From: Achromobacter xylosoxidans | Lineage (GTDB): Bacteria > Pseudomonadota > Gammaproteobacteria > Burkholderiales > Burkholderiaceae_B | Direction: 5' to 3' | Assembly (NCBI RefSeq): GCF_002192695.1 | Contig: NZ_MTLG01000082.1 | Span: 124,001-188,000 of the forward strand | Length of the DNA stretch: 64,000 nucleotides | In this document: piece after piece, positions 1 through 8,759 of the stretch | Layout: each line of letters starts with the position of its first letter | How positions within the stretch are numbered: the first letter of the stretch is position 1 | The notes under the pieces: model-generated | The model's database searches: none | Told to the model about the DNA's origin: nothing | What the model saw: only the letters and a program-made list of their open reading frames with translations | Position numbers and translations under genes: made by a program

Positions 1-686
1 CCGATCAGCGCTACCTGAAGGTGGGTTCGATGTTCGAGCCCAACTACGAAGTGATCCACGCCGCAGCGCCGCAGCTCATCTTCGTCGCGGGCCGCTCCGC
101 GCCCAAGTACGACGAACTCGCCAAGCTGGCGCCCACCGTCGACCTGACGGTCAATGCCAAGGACATGGTCGGCAGCGTCACACGCAACACCGAAACGCTG
201 GCCGCCATCTACGGCAAGCAGGATCTTGCCAAGACCAAGCTCGACGCCCTGCGCGCCTCGATCTCGGACCTGAACGGCAAGGCGGCCAGCGCCGGTACCG
301 CGCTGATCGTGCTGACCACCGGCGGCAAGATGAGCGCCTATGGTCCGGGCTCGCGCTTCGGCGTGATCCACGACGCCTTCGGCATCAAGCCGGCGACGAC
401 GGGGCTGAGCGTGTCGAACCACGGCCAGGCGATCTCGTTCGAGTTCATCGCCCAGACCGACCCCGACTGGCTGTTCGTGATCGACCGCGACGCCGCCATC
501 GGCCGCGAGGGCGTGTCGGCCCAGCGCATGCTGGACAACGAGCTGGTGCGTCCGACCAAGGCCTGGAAGAACAAGCGCGTGGTCTACCTGAACGGCTACA
601 ACTGGTATCTGCTGGGCAGCGCGGGCCTGACGGCCATGCAGCAGAACGTGGACGAGATCGCGGCCGCGCTGGCGGCGGGCAAGTAA
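1..686 (+). CDS. Siderophore ABC transporter substrate-binding protein (partial, 5' end missing)
   Basis: The reading frame is open from base 3, so the gene begins before the window; about 227 C-terminal residues are visible. They read as the C-terminal lobe of a class III periplasmic binding protein of the FatB/CeuE/YclQ type (family PF01497), which captures a ferric siderophore in the periplasm. Visible traits are the AAPQLIFVAGR segment where the N-lobe ends, the long linking helix around LAAIYGKQDLAKTKLDALR, and a terminal helix ending in AALAAGK. Two permease genes and an ATPase follow on the same strand, which supports an uptake operon. The siderophore cannot be told from sequence. An internal GTG at 21 is not the real start. 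Confidence 0.85.
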   Translation, partial: DQRYLKVGSMFEPNYEVIHAAAPQLIFVAGRSAPKYDELAKLAPTVDLTVNAKDMVGSVTRNTETLAAIYGKQDLAKTKLDALRASISDLNGKAASAGTALIVLTTGGKMSAYGPGSRFGVIHDAFGIKPATTGLSVSNHGQAISFEFIAQTDPDWLFVIDRDAAIGREGVSAQRMLDNELVRPTKAWKNKRVVYLNGYNWYLLGSAGLTAMQQNVDEIAAALAAGK

Positions 687-718
687 AGCCTGATGCGTGA
701 ACGGCGGGAGTATCGCGG

Positions 719-1711
719 GTGAGTTGGCGGCAGTCCATAGGCGGTTGGGGCGGGCTGGCGGTGGCGGTGGGCTTGCTGCTGGCCCTGTGCGCGGCCAGCG
801 TCAGCCTGGGCGCGGGCCAGCTCAGCCTGTCCGCGCTGTGGGGCAGCGGTGACGAGGCCGAGCGCGCCTGGCGCCTGCTGATGGTCAGCCGGATCCCCCG
901 CACGCTGGCCTTGCTGCTGGCCGGCATGTCGCTGGCGGTGGCGGGGCTCATCATGCAGATGCTGGTGCGCAACCGCTACGTCGAGCCCACCACGGCCGGT
1001 ACCGTGGAATCCGCCACCCTGGGCATACTCGTCGTCACGCTGCTGGCGCCGGACACGCCCGTGATCGGCAAGATGCTGACGGCCACGGGCTTTGCGCTGG
1101 CGGGCACCTTGCTGTTCCTGGCGCTGCTCAAGCGCGTGCCGCTGCGCACGCCCTTCATCGTGCCGTTGATCGGCCTGATCCTGGGCGGCGTGATCCACGC
1201 CGCCACCACCTTCGTCGCCTATCGCTACGACCTCTTGCAGTCGCTGCACGCCTGGACCACGGGCGACTTTTCGGGCGTGCTGCGCGGGCGCTATGAGCTG
1301 CTGTGGATAGGTTTCGGCCTGGCCTGCGCTGCCTACGCGGCGGCCGATCGCTACACCGTGGCCGGCATGGGCCGCGAGTTCGCCGCCAACCTGGGCCTGA
1401 ACCATGCGCGGCTGACGCTGGCGGGGCTGCTGATCGTGTCGGCGATTTCGGCGGTGGTGGTGGTGACGGCCGGCAGCATTCCTTTCCTGGGCCTGATCGT
1501 GCCCAATGCCGTCAGCCTGGTGCTGGGCGACAACATGCGCCGCTCCATCCCCTGGGTGGCGGTGCTGGGCGGCGTGTTCGTGCTGGCCTGCGACGTCATC
1601 GGCCGGCTGGTGATCCATCCCTACGAGATTCCCATCGGCACGGTGGTCGGCGTGCTGGGCAGCATACTGTTCCTGTGGCTGTTGCGCACGCGGAGGAACC
1701 GGCTTGGCTGA
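719..1711 (+). CDS. FecCD-family siderophore ABC permease, first subunit
   Basis: A 330-residue hydrophobic protein of the FecCD/BtuC permease family (FatD/CeuB/YclN type) that forms half of the inner-membrane channel for a ferric siderophore. Family signs are the segment RIPRTLALLLAGMSLAVAG near residue 60, which resembles the conserved RLPR start of the family, and a C-terminal stretch GSIPFLGLIVPNAVSLVLGD that contacts the ATPase. About nine to ten membrane helices can be seen. It starts with GTG 32 bases after the binding-protein gene, with a purine-rich CGGGAG upstream. Its stop overlaps the next gene by 8 bases, so the two permeases are probably translationally coupled and form a heterodimer. 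Confidence 0.92.
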   Translation: MSWRQSIGGWGGLAVAVGLLLALCAASVSLGAGQLSLSALWGSGDEAERAWRLLMVSRIPRTLALLLAGMSLAVAGLIMQMLVRNRYVEPTTAGTVESATLGILVVTLLAPDTPVIGKMLTATGFALAGTLLFLALLKRVPLRTPFIVPLIGLILGGVIHAATTFVAYRYDLLQSLHAWTTGDFSGVLRGRYELLWIGFGLACAAYAAADRYTVAGMGREFAANLGLNHARLTLAGLLIVSAISAVVVVTAGSIPFLGLIVPNAVSLVLGDNMRRSIPWVAVLGGVFVLACDVIGRLVIHPYEIPIGTVVGVLGSILFLWLLRTRRNRLG

Positions 1712-2690
1712 ACTCGCCATCTCCGTCCCGGCGCCGGTCCGTGCGCCGCAAGCCTGGCGCCTGTGGCTGCTGGGTATCATTGCGCTGGCCTGCGCCGTCG
1801 CCTTCATGACGCTGGGCGCCAACGGCCAGTGGTCTTTCGTGATTCCGTTCCGCGGCGCCAAGCTGGCGGCGATGCTGCTGGTGGCCTATGCCGTGGCGGT
1901 GTCGTCGGTGCTGTTCCAGACGATCACCCACAACCGCATCCTGACGCCGGCCATCATGGGCTTTGACGCCCTGTACCTGCTGATCCAGGCCGTGGTGGTG
2001 TTCGGCTTCGGCCAGGCGGCCACGGCGGCCAGCCATCCGGTGGCCGCTTTCCTGCTGGAGGTGGGCGCCATGACGGCGTTCGCCTGCCTGCTGTTCCGCT
2101 GGCTGTTCTCGGATGCGGTGCGCAGCCTGCACCTGATGATGCTGGTGGGCATCATCTTCGGCCTGCTGTTTCGCAGCCTGTCCAACTTCGTGGTGCGGCT
2201 GATAGACCCCAATGAATTCCTGGTGCTGCAGGACCGCATGTTCGCCAGCTTCAATACCGTGCGCGTGGGCCTGCTGCCGATCGCGCTGGCCGCGGTGTGC
2301 GCCGCGTCGCTGCTGGTGTGGCGCATGCGCCGCCGCTACGACGTGTTGGCGCTGGGCCGCGACATCGCGGTGAACCTGGGCGTGGACTATCGCCGCACGC
2401 TGATGCTGACGCTGGCCGCCATTGCGGTGCTGGTGTCGGTGTCGACGGCGCTGGTCGGCCCGGTGACGTTCTTCGGCCTGCTGGTCAGCAACCTGGCCTA
2501 TCAGGCCATGGGGTCCGACCGGCACCGCCACACCGTTCCGGCGGCCGTGCTGCTGAGCGTGATCTTCCTGGTGGGCGGCCAGACGCTGCTGGAACGCGTG
2601 CTGGGCCTGAATACCACCGTCAGCGTGGTGATCGAATTCCTGGGCGGGCTGATGTTCCTCGTCCTGATCCTGCGCAGGGGGCGCCGATGA
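1704..2690 (+). CDS. FecCD-family siderophore ABC permease, second subunit
   Basis: A 328-residue FecCD-family permease (FatC/CeuC/YclO type), partner of the preceding permease. It has about nine membrane helices and the conserved GPVTFFGLLVSNLAYQAMG loop near residue 250, which is the coupling region for the ATPase. The start is TTG, chosen because GGAGG lies 8 bases upstream and the protein would otherwise lose its N-terminal helix. It overlaps the upstream permease by 8 bases, and its stop overlaps the start of the ATPase gene (ATGA). The cytoplasmic N-terminal segment is short, as in homologues. Confidence 0.92.
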   Translation: MAELAISVPAPVRAPQAWRLWLLGIIALACAVAFMTLGANGQWSFVIPFRGAKLAAMLLVAYAVAVSSVLFQTITHNRILTPAIMGFDALYLLIQAVVVFGFGQAATAASHPVAAFLLEVGAMTAFACLLFRWLFSDAVRSLHLMMLVGIIFGLLFRSLSNFVVRLIDPNEFLVLQDRMFASFNTVRVGLLPIALAAVCAASLLVWRMRRRYDVLALGRDIAVNLGVDYRRTLMLTLAAIAVLVSVSTALVGPVTFFGLLVSNLAYQAMGSDRHRHTVPAAVLLSVIFLVGGQTLLERVLGLNTTVSVVIEFLGGLMFLVLILRRGRR

Positions 2691-3451
2691 TAGAGATCCA
2701 GCAAGTCAGCAAGCAGTACGGCGACAGCGTGGTGGTCGACGACGTCAGCCTGTCGCTGCCCGCGAGCGGCGTCACGGCCATCATCGGCCCCAACGGCGCG
2801 GGCAAGTCCACGCTGCTGTCCATGATCAGCCGGCTGCTGCCGATGTCGGCGGGCCGGGTGCTGGTGGAGGGCCTGGACGTGACCCGGGCGGACAGCCGCG
2901 AACTGGCGCGCCGCCTGGCCATCTTGCGGCAGGACAATCATCTGCCGCTACGGCTGACGGCGAGGGATCTGGTCGCCTTCGGCCGGTATCCGCACACGGG
3001 CGGCCGCCTGACGCTGGACGACAAGGACCATATCGACCGCGCCATCGCCTACCTGAATCTGGAAGCGCTGGCCGACCGCTACCTGGACGAGATGTCGGGC
3101 GGACAGCGCCAGCGCGCCTTCGTGGCCATGGTGTTGTGCCAGGACACGCGCTACGTGCTGCTGGACGAACCCCTGAACAGCCTGGACATGAAGCATGCCG
3201 TCGCCATGATGGCCACGCTGCGCCGCGCGGCCGACGAACTGGGCAAGACGGTGGTGCTGGTGCTGCACGACATCAATTTCGCGTCCACCTACGCGGACCG
3301 CATCGTGGCGATGCGGGCAGGGCGCATCGCTCATCAGGGGACTCCGGCCGAACTGGTCCGGCCGGAGGTCCTGAGCGAACTTTACGAGCTGCCGATCGAG
3401 GTGCACGAGATCGGCGGCCGGCGCATCTGCGTGTACTACCGCCAGCCCTAG
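2687..3451 (+). CDS. Siderophore ABC transporter ATP-binding protein
   Basis: A 254-residue ABC ATPase of the FepC/FatE/CeuD type that powers ferric-siderophore import. It shows Walker A (GPNGAGKST, near residue 33), a Q-loop (LRQDNHLPLRLT), the signature MSGGQRQR, Walker B with catalytic Glu (VLLDEP) followed by the D-loop NSLD, and a switch His (LHDINF). The start at the ATGA overlap with the permease gives the expected MIEIQQVSKQYG beginning; longer in-frame extensions run into the permease gene and are not credible. Its TAG stop overlaps the stop of the convergent nucleotidase gene within the four bases CTAG. Confidence 0.95.
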   Translation: MIEIQQVSKQYGDSVVVDDVSLSLPASGVTAIIGPNGAGKSTLLSMISRLLPMSAGRVLVEGLDVTRADSRELARRLAILRQDNHLPLRLTARDLVAFGRYPHTGGRLTLDDKDHIDRAIAYLNLEALADRYLDEMSGGQRQRAFVAMVLCQDTRYVLLDEPLNSLDMKHAVAMMATLRRAADELGKTVVLVLHDINFASTYADRIVAMRAGRIAHQGTPAELVRPEVLSELYELPIEVHEIGGRRICVYYRQP

Positions 3452-5562
3452 CGGCTGAGATCCACCGCGTAGCGCGACAGCTGGGTCACCGGGTCAGGCG
3501 TGGCGTCGTGCACCGTGACGTTGTCCACGCCATGCGCCGCGGCCATGGCCAGCGTGCCCGGCACCGACGCGAACACCACCGGACCGGCCAGGGCGCCCAC
3601 TGGCGCGAAGCGCCAGCTGCGGTCCAGGCCATAGGTCGCCAGGTCCAGGTCCGGGTGCTTGCGGATGTAGCTGATCAGCACGTCGCGGCTGGCGTCCGGG
3701 GCTTGCAGCACGATGTCGCCCTTGCCGCCGGCCAGGCCGGGGAAGTCGCCGCCGCCGCTGGCGCGGTAATTGTTCGTGACCACCAGGAATTGCGCCGCCG
3801 GATCGAGCGGCGCGCCCTGATACGTCAGCTTGGTGATGCGCGAGCCCTTGGGGCGGGTAACGTCGATCTCGTACCGCAGGGCGTTGCCCGCGGCATAGAG
3901 CACGTCGAAGTTGAAGGTCGGAAAGCCCGTGTCGATCAGATCCTGCGGCGCGACCTGGCCTGGAACGATCTGCCGGAACTGCTCGGCGGTTTTCTCCAGC
4001 CATTGCCGCACGATGTCGCCGCTGACCCGCACCACTTGCAGGGTGTTGGGGTACAGGTAGAGATCGGCGGCGTTGTTGATGGCGATGTTGCCCTGCTTCA
4101 CATAGGTGAAATCGCCCGGACCATTGCGTCCGCCCTTGAAGGGCGCGGCCGCCGACAGGATGGGCAGGGCGGCATACGACGGCTTGTTCTTGGCGATGTA
4201 GTCCGCCAGATAATCGATCTGCGCCATGTTCACGATCTGCAGCGCCGACACGTCGCCCGCCAGCGCGTAATAGGTCGCCATGTCGAAGCGGCTCTGGCCG
4301 ATGGGGGTCTTGACATAGGCAATGGTGGCGGCGTGTTCGGCCTGCACCAGCTGCTGCGCGGCGGCGTCGGATTCGACATAGGTCGCGGGCGTGGCGCCGT
4401 TCTGCGCGGTCAGGCGCGTGGAGATGCGCTGCACGCGCGTGGCGTCCTTCCGTACCTGCCAGCCTTTGTCATAGGCAAGCTTGAGCGTGATCTGGCCGAG
4501 GTTGTTGCCCCATTGGCCGGCCTGCACCGCCGGCACGCCGTTGATCAGGCCCTTCTCCAGCTCTATGCCGGGCTGGCCCGCGAATTGCGACTTGGCGTTG
4601 GTGTCGGGAAACAGCAGGTGCTGGTGGCCGGTGATCAGCGCGTCGATGCCAGGCACCTGGCTCAGGTAGCCGGCGCCATTCTCCATGGCCGGGCTGTAGG
4701 CGGTGAGCATGTCGATGCCGCCATGCGCCAATGCCACCACCAGGTCCGCGCCGGCCGCGCGCATTTCCGGCACGTAGCGCTGCGCCGATTCCTTCCAGCC
4801 CGCGACTTCCACGTGGCCTTCCAGATTGGCCTTGTCCCATTGCAGGATGGGCGGGGGCGCAAAACCGATCACGCCGACTTTCAGCGCGACGTCGATCTGC
4901 TTGCCGTTCGGATCCGTGGCCTTGAAGGTCTTGTTCAGCAGGACCCAGGGCTTGAAGATGGGTTGCTTGCTGGCGGCCGACACCACGTTGGCGGATACGA
5001 AGGGGAATCCGGGCGCCGCGCAGTCCTTGGCCCCGGCGGGGTTGGTCTGCGCCGTGCCCTTGCCGATGCCGGCCAGCCCGAAGTTCGTGTCGGTGATCTG
5101 CGACAGGAAGGGCAGGCCATAGTTGAACTCGTGGTTGCCCAGCGTGGCCGCGTCATAGGCCAGCAGTTTCATCTGCTTGTAGATCGCCAGCATGTCGCTG
5201 CATTGCACCGGCTTGACCAGCGCCTGGTAATCGGACAGGGCCGTGCCCTGGATGGTGTCGCCGTTGTCGAACAGCAGCGTGTTGGCGTTCTGCTTGCGCG
5301 CATTGGCGATCAGCGTGGCCGTGCGGTCCACGCCGTAGCTCTTGTCCTCGGCCAGCTTGTAGTAGTCGTAGCCCAGCACGTTGGCGTGCAGGTCGGTGGT
5401 GCCCAGGATGGCCACGTCCAGGGTGGAACCCTGGGGCACGCTCGTCTGCGGCGGCGTCTGCGGCGCGTCATCGTCGTCGTCATCGCCGCCACAGGCGGCC
5501 AGGCCCGCCAGCAGGGCTGCGCTGGCGGAAATTGCAAGGATCTTTCCTAGATTCGGCTTCAC
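3448..5562 (-). CDS. cpdB: 2',3'-cyclic-nucleotide 2'-phosphodiesterase/3'-nucleotidase-like lipoprotein
   Basis: A 704-residue protein with a calcineurin-like metallophosphoesterase domain (GTTDLHANV, FDNGDTIQGT, LGNHEFNYG, ALAHGGID, TGHQH, in that order) and a C-terminal 5'-nucleotidase domain (NTLQVVRVSGD, GFPTFNFDVLYAAG, TNNYRASGGGDFPG). This is the CpdB layout, so it should hydrolyse cyclic and 3' nucleotides outside the inner membrane to recover phosphate and nucleosides. The chosen GTG start has GGAGGAAAGACG just upstream and gives a signal peptide ending in a lipobox (LLAGLAAC), so it is predicted to be a lipoprotein, unlike the soluble E. coli CpdB. Six consecutive Asp residues follow the lipidated Cys as an acidic linker. 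It sits inside an iron-uptake locus on the opposite strand. Confidence 0.9.
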   Translation of the reverse strand: MKPNLGKILAISASAALLAGLAACGGDDDDDDAPQTPPQTSVPQGSTLDVAILGTTDLHANVLGYDYYKLAEDKSYGVDRTATLIANARKQNANTLLFDNGDTIQGTALSDYQALVKPVQCSDMLAIYKQMKLLAYDAATLGNHEFNYGLPFLSQITDTNFGLAGIGKGTAQTNPAGAKDCAAPGFPFVSANVVSAASKQPIFKPWVLLNKTFKATDPNGKQIDVALKVGVIGFAPPPILQWDKANLEGHVEVAGWKESAQRYVPEMRAAGADLVVALAHGGIDMLTAYSPAMENGAGYLSQVPGIDALITGHQHLLFPDTNAKSQFAGQPGIELEKGLINGVPAVQAGQWGNNLGQITLKLAYDKGWQVRKDATRVQRISTRLTAQNGATPATYVESDAAAQQLVQAEHAATIAYVKTPIGQSRFDMATYYALAGDVSALQIVNMAQIDYLADYIAKNKPSYAALPILSAAAPFKGGRNGPGDFTYVKQGNIAINNAADLYLYPNTLQVVRVSGDIVRQWLEKTAEQFRQIVPGQVAPQDLIDTGFPTFNFDVLYAAGNALRYEIDVTRPKGSRITKLTYQGAPLDPAAQFLVVTNNYRASGGGDFPGLAGGKGDIVLQAPDASRDVLISYIRKHPDLDLATYGLDRSWRFAPVGALAGPVVFASVPGTLAMAAAHGVDNVTVHDATPDPVTQLSRYAVDLSR

Positions 5563-5819
5563 CGTCTTTCCTCCGGGTTTGAAGGAAAGAAATTCTGGGG
5601 ACAGTGTGTGACCCGGCCGTGACATGGCGCGGAGCTGGCCCGGGCAGGGTTCGCGCACGGGTGGCATGTAAACGCTGACGAAAAACTGAATTGGACGGCT
5701 GTCTCATTTATCGTCGCCCGCTGGCAACGGAATGATAAAACGATTGCGACCTATTCTTATTAACAGGAAAATCGCCGATCGTTCCATTTCAAACTACTTT
5801 AGAAAGACGCAGCACGGCC

Positions 5820-7922
5820 ATGCACGCCCCTCGTTCGATTTCCGCAGCACTGCTCGCCCTGGCGCCCCTTGCCAGCCCGGCGCCGGCGCAAGCCCAGACC
5901 AGCACTCCCACCTTGCCCGCCGTGAGCGTATACGGCAACGACGCGGCGTCGCAGAGCTACAACCCGCCTGATTCGTCCAGCGCCACCAAGATCGACGTTC
6001 CCTTGCGCGATATTCCGCAGACCGTCAACGTCGTGCCCGCGGAAGTCATGCGCGACCAGCATGCCAATTCGATGCAGGACGCGTTGAAGAACGTGCCGGG
6101 CGTGAGCTTCTCCACGGGCGACGGGCAGCGCGACCAGGTGTCGATCCGGGGCTTTACCGCCATTGCCGACCAGTTCGTCGACGGTTTCCGCGACGACGCG
6201 CTGTATTTCCGCGACCTGTCCAACGTCGAACGCATCGATGTCATCAAGGGGCCGGCCGCGGTGCTGTACGGCCGCGGATCGTCGGGCGGACTGATCAACC
6301 GCATCACCAAGAAGCCGGGCGAGGACATCACGGCATTGGGCTTGAGCTACGGTTCCTGGAACGACCGGCGCCTGGATCTGGACCTGGGCCGTTCGACCGA
6401 AAGCGGCAGCATGGCGTGGCGCCTGACCGGCGCGGTGGAGAAGGGCGACAGCTACCGCGACAAGCAGTTCCTGGACCGCAAGGCGATTGCGCCGTCCGCC
6501 CAGTTCCGCCTGGGCGAAGGCACGACTCTGCTGTTGCAGACCGAATTCCTTGAAGACCGCCGCGTCACGGATTTCGGCATTCCCGCCTATCACGGCCGGC
6601 CGGTGGACGTGGATCCTTCCACCTACTACGGCGCCGAGAACGCGCGCGACGCGGACTATTCGCAGGCGCGGGTGCAGTCCTATGCGGCCACGCTGAACCA
6701 TCGATTCAATGAGAACTGGTCGCTGCGCAACGCCACGCGCTACTACCACTACACCCTGGATCGCAACAACACCTTGCCGGGCATCGTGAACGAGGCCGCG
6801 CGGACCGTGACCTTGAACCGCTCGAACGTCTTGCGCGAAGAGCACGGCTGGACCAACCAGACCGAACTGACGCAGCGCGCGCAGTGGGGCGCGGTGCGTC
6901 ACGAGATCCTGTATGGCGTGGAGGTCGGGCAGCAGAACAAGGACCTGGTGAACTACTCGGCCAACAATGTCGCCACCGTCGATCTGTTCGATCCGGTGTT
7001 GCCGACCTTGCCCTTGCAGGTCGCTGGCCGGCCAGGCACGGACAACCTGGGCCGTTTCAACACCCTGGGCCTGTACGTGCAGGACATGGTGTCGCTGGGC
7101 GAACACTGGAAGGTGCTGGGCGGCGTGCGTCACGACCGCTTCGAGCAGAAGACCGAAGACCGCCGCAATGGCACGAACCTGGCCCGCACCGATTCCAACT
7201 GGAGTCCGCGCCTGGGCCTGGTGTTCCAGCCGGACGCGATTCAGTCGTACTACATTTCTTGGAGCCAGTCGTACCAGCCTTCCGGCGAAGCGTTCTCTCT
7301 GGCGGCCAACAATGCCGACCTGGCGCCCGAGAAAACCACCAACTACGAAATCGGCGCCAAGTACGATTTCCTGGATGGCAAGCTGTCGACCACCGTGTCC
7401 GTCTTCCGCCTGGAGCGCACGGACATCAAGGTCAACAATCCGGTCACCAACACGCTGGTGCCCGTCGGCACGCAACGCACCGACGGCGCGGAATGGACTT
7501 TGCAGGGGGACCTGAGCAACGGCTGGCGCGCGATGCTGGGCTACGCCTACCTGGACGCTCGCATCACCGAGTCCATCGCGCGGGATGGCGGCAAGAACGT
7601 GGAAGGCAAGCGCGCCACGCTGACGCCGCGGCATGCCGGCAATGTCTGGATCACCAAGGATCTGGGAGAAGGCTTTGGCGTGGGCGCCGGCCTGAACCTG
7701 GTGGGAGCGCGCTTTGCCAACCCGGGCAATACGGTCAGACTGCCGGGCTACGTGACGGCCGACGCCGCCGCGTGGTGGCGCAAGGGGCCGTACTCGGTGC
7801 AGCTGAACGTGTACAACCTGTTCGATGCCGGCTACATCGTGTCGGCCCACGGCAGCAGCCCCAACCTGAACATGCCGGGCGCGCCGCGCAATGCGATGCT
7901 GAGCCTGCAGTACCGCATGTAG
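5820..7922 (+). CDS. TonB-dependent siderophore receptor
   Basis: A 700-residue outer-membrane receptor for a ferric siderophore. It has a signal peptide ending near AQAQT, a TonB-box-like LPAVSVYG near residue 32, a plug domain (DIPQTVNVVP to INRITKKPG) carrying the family segment NVERIDVIKGPAAVLYG, and a long beta-barrel of the FhuE/FiuA/BfrD siderophore-receptor class. There is no N-terminal signalling extension, so it does not look like a FecA/FoxA-type receptor that acts through an anti-sigma factor. The barrel ends in Tyr-Arg-Met rather than the usual terminal Phe or Trp. It presumably feeds the ABC system at the start of the window. Substrate unknown. Confidence 0.93.
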   Translation: MHAPRSISAALLALAPLASPAPAQAQTSTPTLPAVSVYGNDAASQSYNPPDSSSATKIDVPLRDIPQTVNVVPAEVMRDQHANSMQDALKNVPGVSFSTGDGQRDQVSIRGFTAIADQFVDGFRDDALYFRDLSNVERIDVIKGPAAVLYGRGSSGGLINRITKKPGEDITALGLSYGSWNDRRLDLDLGRSTESGSMAWRLTGAVEKGDSYRDKQFLDRKAIAPSAQFRLGEGTTLLLQTEFLEDRRVTDFGIPAYHGRPVDVDPSTYYGAENARDADYSQARVQSYAATLNHRFNENWSLRNATRYYHYTLDRNNTLPGIVNEAARTVTLNRSNVLREEHGWTNQTELTQRAQWGAVRHEILYGVEVGQQNKDLVNYSANNVATVDLFDPVLPTLPLQVAGRPGTDNLGRFNTLGLYVQDMVSLGEHWKVLGGVRHDRFEQKTEDRRNGTNLARTDSNWSPRLGLVFQPDAIQSYYISWSQSYQPSGEAFSLAANNADLAPEKTTNYEIGAKYDFLDGKLSTTVSVFRLERTDIKVNNPVTNTLVPVGTQRTDGAEWTLQGDLSNGWRAMLGYAYLDARITESIARDGGKNVEGKRATLTPRHAGNVWITKDLGEGFGVGAGLNLVGARFANPGNTVRLPGYVTADAAAWWRKGPYSVQLNVYNLFDAGYIVSAHGSSPNLNMPGAPRNAMLSLQYRM

Positions 7923-7925
7923 GAC

Positions 7926-8744
7926 TTAACGCAACGGCGATTCGCGGCTAAGGTCGTCCGCGTTCAAAGCCGCCAGTGCATCCAGGAAGCGCCAGGCGAA
8001 AGATCCGGGCCCTTCCGCCGGTATCCCGGCGCGCCGGCCCGCGATGGCGAAACACGACAGGGCGGCGACCGCTGCGGAAAACGGGTCATTCCTGGCCACC
8101 GCCGCGCAGGCGCCGACCAGCGCCGTCAGCGCGCAGCCGGTGGCCGTGACGCGCGGCATCAAGGGTGAGCCGCCCACGATGCGGACGGCGCGCGTGCCGT
8201 CCGTGACGTAGTCGGTTTCGCCGGTCACCGCCACCACCGTCGCGCGGCTGGCGGCGATGGCATGCGCGGACTGCTCCGCCTGCGAGACCGCGTCGCGCGC
8301 GTCCACGCCCTTGCTCGCGCTTTGGCCGCCGGCCAGCGCGATGATCTCCGAGGCATTGCCGCGGATGATGGCGGGCCGCAGTTCCACCAGGCGGCGCACC
8401 GCGTCGCGGCGGAAAGCGGTGGCGTGGTGCGCCACCGGGTCGAGCACCCAGGGTATGCCGGCCTCGTTGGCCGACGCGGCGGTCAGCAGCATGCTGTCCA
8501 GCCAGGGCGAGGACAGGGTGCCGATGTTGATCACGACCGCGCCGCAGACGCGCGCGAATTCGGGCGCTTCTTCCTGCGCATGCACCATGGCGGGTGAAGC
8601 GCCCATGGCCAGCAGCACGTTGGCCGCGGTATTCATGGAAACGAAATTGGTCAGGCACTGCACCAGCGGCGCATCGCGGCGCAGGGCGGCGACCAGGTCG
8701 CGCGAGATCAGCGCCTGGGCGGAAAAGTCGGGAATGGATTGCAT
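7926..8744 (-). CDS. thiM: Hydroxyethylthiazole kinase
   Basis: A 272-residue ThiM, the cytoplasmic kinase that phosphorylates 4-methyl-5-(2-hydroxyethyl)thiazole so that thiazole can be salvaged into thiamine. Family marks are the N-terminal VQCLTNFVSMNTAANVLLA region that binds thiazole, the NIGTL segment, VLDPVA, the GNASEI motif, and the C-terminal ATP-binding PRVTATGCAL with the catalytic Cys. Length is normal. It lies 15 bases downstream of the GntR regulator gene on the same strand and is probably cotranscribed with it. No thiD, thiE or TPP riboswitch is seen nearby, so this is a stand-alone salvage gene. Its stop is three bases from the convergent receptor gene. Confidence 0.93.
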   Translation of the reverse strand: MQSIPDFSAQALISRDLVAALRRDAPLVQCLTNFVSMNTAANVLLAMGASPAMVHAQEEAPEFARVCGAVVINIGTLSSPWLDSMLLTAASANEAGIPWVLDPVAHHATAFRRDAVRRLVELRPAIIRGNASEIIALAGGQSASKGVDARDAVSQAEQSAHAIAASRATVVAVTGETDYVTDGTRAVRIVGGSPLMPRVTATGCALTALVGACAAVARNDPFSAAVAALSCFAIAGRRAGIPAEGPGSFAWRFLDALAALNADDLSRESPLR

Positions 8745-8759
8745 GCCGTAGGGTCCTGT

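Noticed and set aside
596..1861. Long minus-strand frame of 421 codons across the siderophore permeases
   Set aside because: It is His/Gln/Arg-rich antisense sequence typical of GC-rich genes and has no recognisable domain; the plus-strand permeases explain the region.
5728..5746. Fur box in front of the TonB receptor gene
   Set aside because: An AATGATAA core is present in an AT-rich stretch, but only about 9 of 19 bases fit the Fur consensus, which is too weak to annotate.
5799..7850. 683-codon minus-strand frame under the TonB receptor
   Set aside because: Antisense shadow: composition is dominated by His, Arg, Gln and Val, with no family motifs.
8745..8759. TPP riboswitch before thiM
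   Set aside because: Only 15 bases separate thiM from the GntR gene, leaving no room for a riboswitch.
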